From assembly GCA_020249925.1 (NCBI GenBank), contig JADCER010000005.1, positions 372,001-436,000 of the forward strand: a DNA stretch of 64,000 nt. Reading direction: 5' to 3'. The position numbers and the translations under genes were made by a program. The notes beneath the pieces are model-generated. The model was not told the DNA's origin. It saw only the letters and a list, made by a program, of their open reading frames with translations, and did not search any database. Shown piece by piece: positions 63,972 through 64,000 of the stretch (position 1 is the first letter of the stretch; each line of letters starts with the position of its first letter). The DNA is from Roseomonas sp. (GTDB lineage: Bacteria; Pseudomonadota; Alphaproteobacteria; Acetobacterales; Acetobacteraceae).

Positions 63972-64000
63972 AGGCGAAAATCCTTAATCGCCCCTTGCCA

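Larger units (their letters stand above)
60896..64000. mobile_element. Left end of an integrated element (phage or island) at tRNA-Phe
   Basis: From tRNA-Phe to the window edge the gene content changes abruptly to replication-type functions: a small phage-type protein, a phased repeat array, a RepA-like ATPase and a Toprim primase-like gene, all on the minus strand. tRNA genes are frequent attachment sites. No integrase and no second attachment copy are in view, so the borders are inferred and the right end lies outside. Confidence 0.7.

Overview
The window is GC-rich, densely packed chromosomal DNA from an alphaproteobacterium. The best fit is the family Acetobacteraceae (Roseomonas-like). 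This is inferred from gene content: a class I lysyl-tRNA synthetase, orphan Bug-type solute receptors, MlaA/MlaC, a CysNC fusion, a three-subunit glycolate oxidase, and many acyl-CoA, CaiB and enoyl-CoA hydratase genes. No rRNA, CRISPR array or insertion sequence was seen. The one tRNA is tRNA-Phe(GAA).

Layout. 0-12.2 kb: the tail of a possible MarR regulator, ettA, a GNAT gene, an outer-membrane barrel overlapping a membrane LytTR regulator tail to tail, mlaA-mlaC, metF, glcF with a coupled TPR gene, an acyl-CoA ligase, a rhodanese and an RTX protein. 12.2-24.4 kb: a DUF3237 gene, a complete polar amino acid ABC transporter, NUDIX, nitroreductase and NDP-forming acyl-CoA synthetase genes, a small exported protein that seems to use a CTG start, an SDR, and a TauABC-like importer. 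24.4-31.6 kb (minus strand): glcD-glcE, cysD-cysNC and panE-SDR. 31.7-40.8 kb (plus strand): a MacA/MacB-type efflux system, then a tightly coupled set of BKACE, ThDP enzyme, GDPD, acid-sugar dehydratase and EamA transporter that looks like an uncharacterised catabolic pathway. 40.8-50.4 kb: a hydroxyisobutyryl-CoA hydrolase, two orphan Bug receptors, phosphomannomutase, UDP-glucose dehydrogenase, an MprF that appears to lack the core of its synthetase domain, and class I lysyl-tRNA synthetase. 50.5-60.7 kb: asd, a GNAT gene, a DinG-like helicase, an enoyl-CoA hydratase, a secreted alpha/beta hydrolase, and an MBL-CaiB-enoyl-CoA hydratase operon.

60.8-64 kb: tRNA-Phe marks the edge of an integrated element that runs off the window. 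Behind it are a small phage-type gene, a striking array of ATCCG repeats spaced by about one or two helical turns next to a palindrome, a RepA-like ATPase and a Toprim primase-like gene.

The observations most worth following up are the phased repeat array in the element, the apparently gutted MprF next to lysK, the 35.4-40.8 kb operon, and a Spy/CpxP-like LTxxQ insertion in the efflux adaptor. All function calls come from reading motifs and translated sequence; no database search was run.
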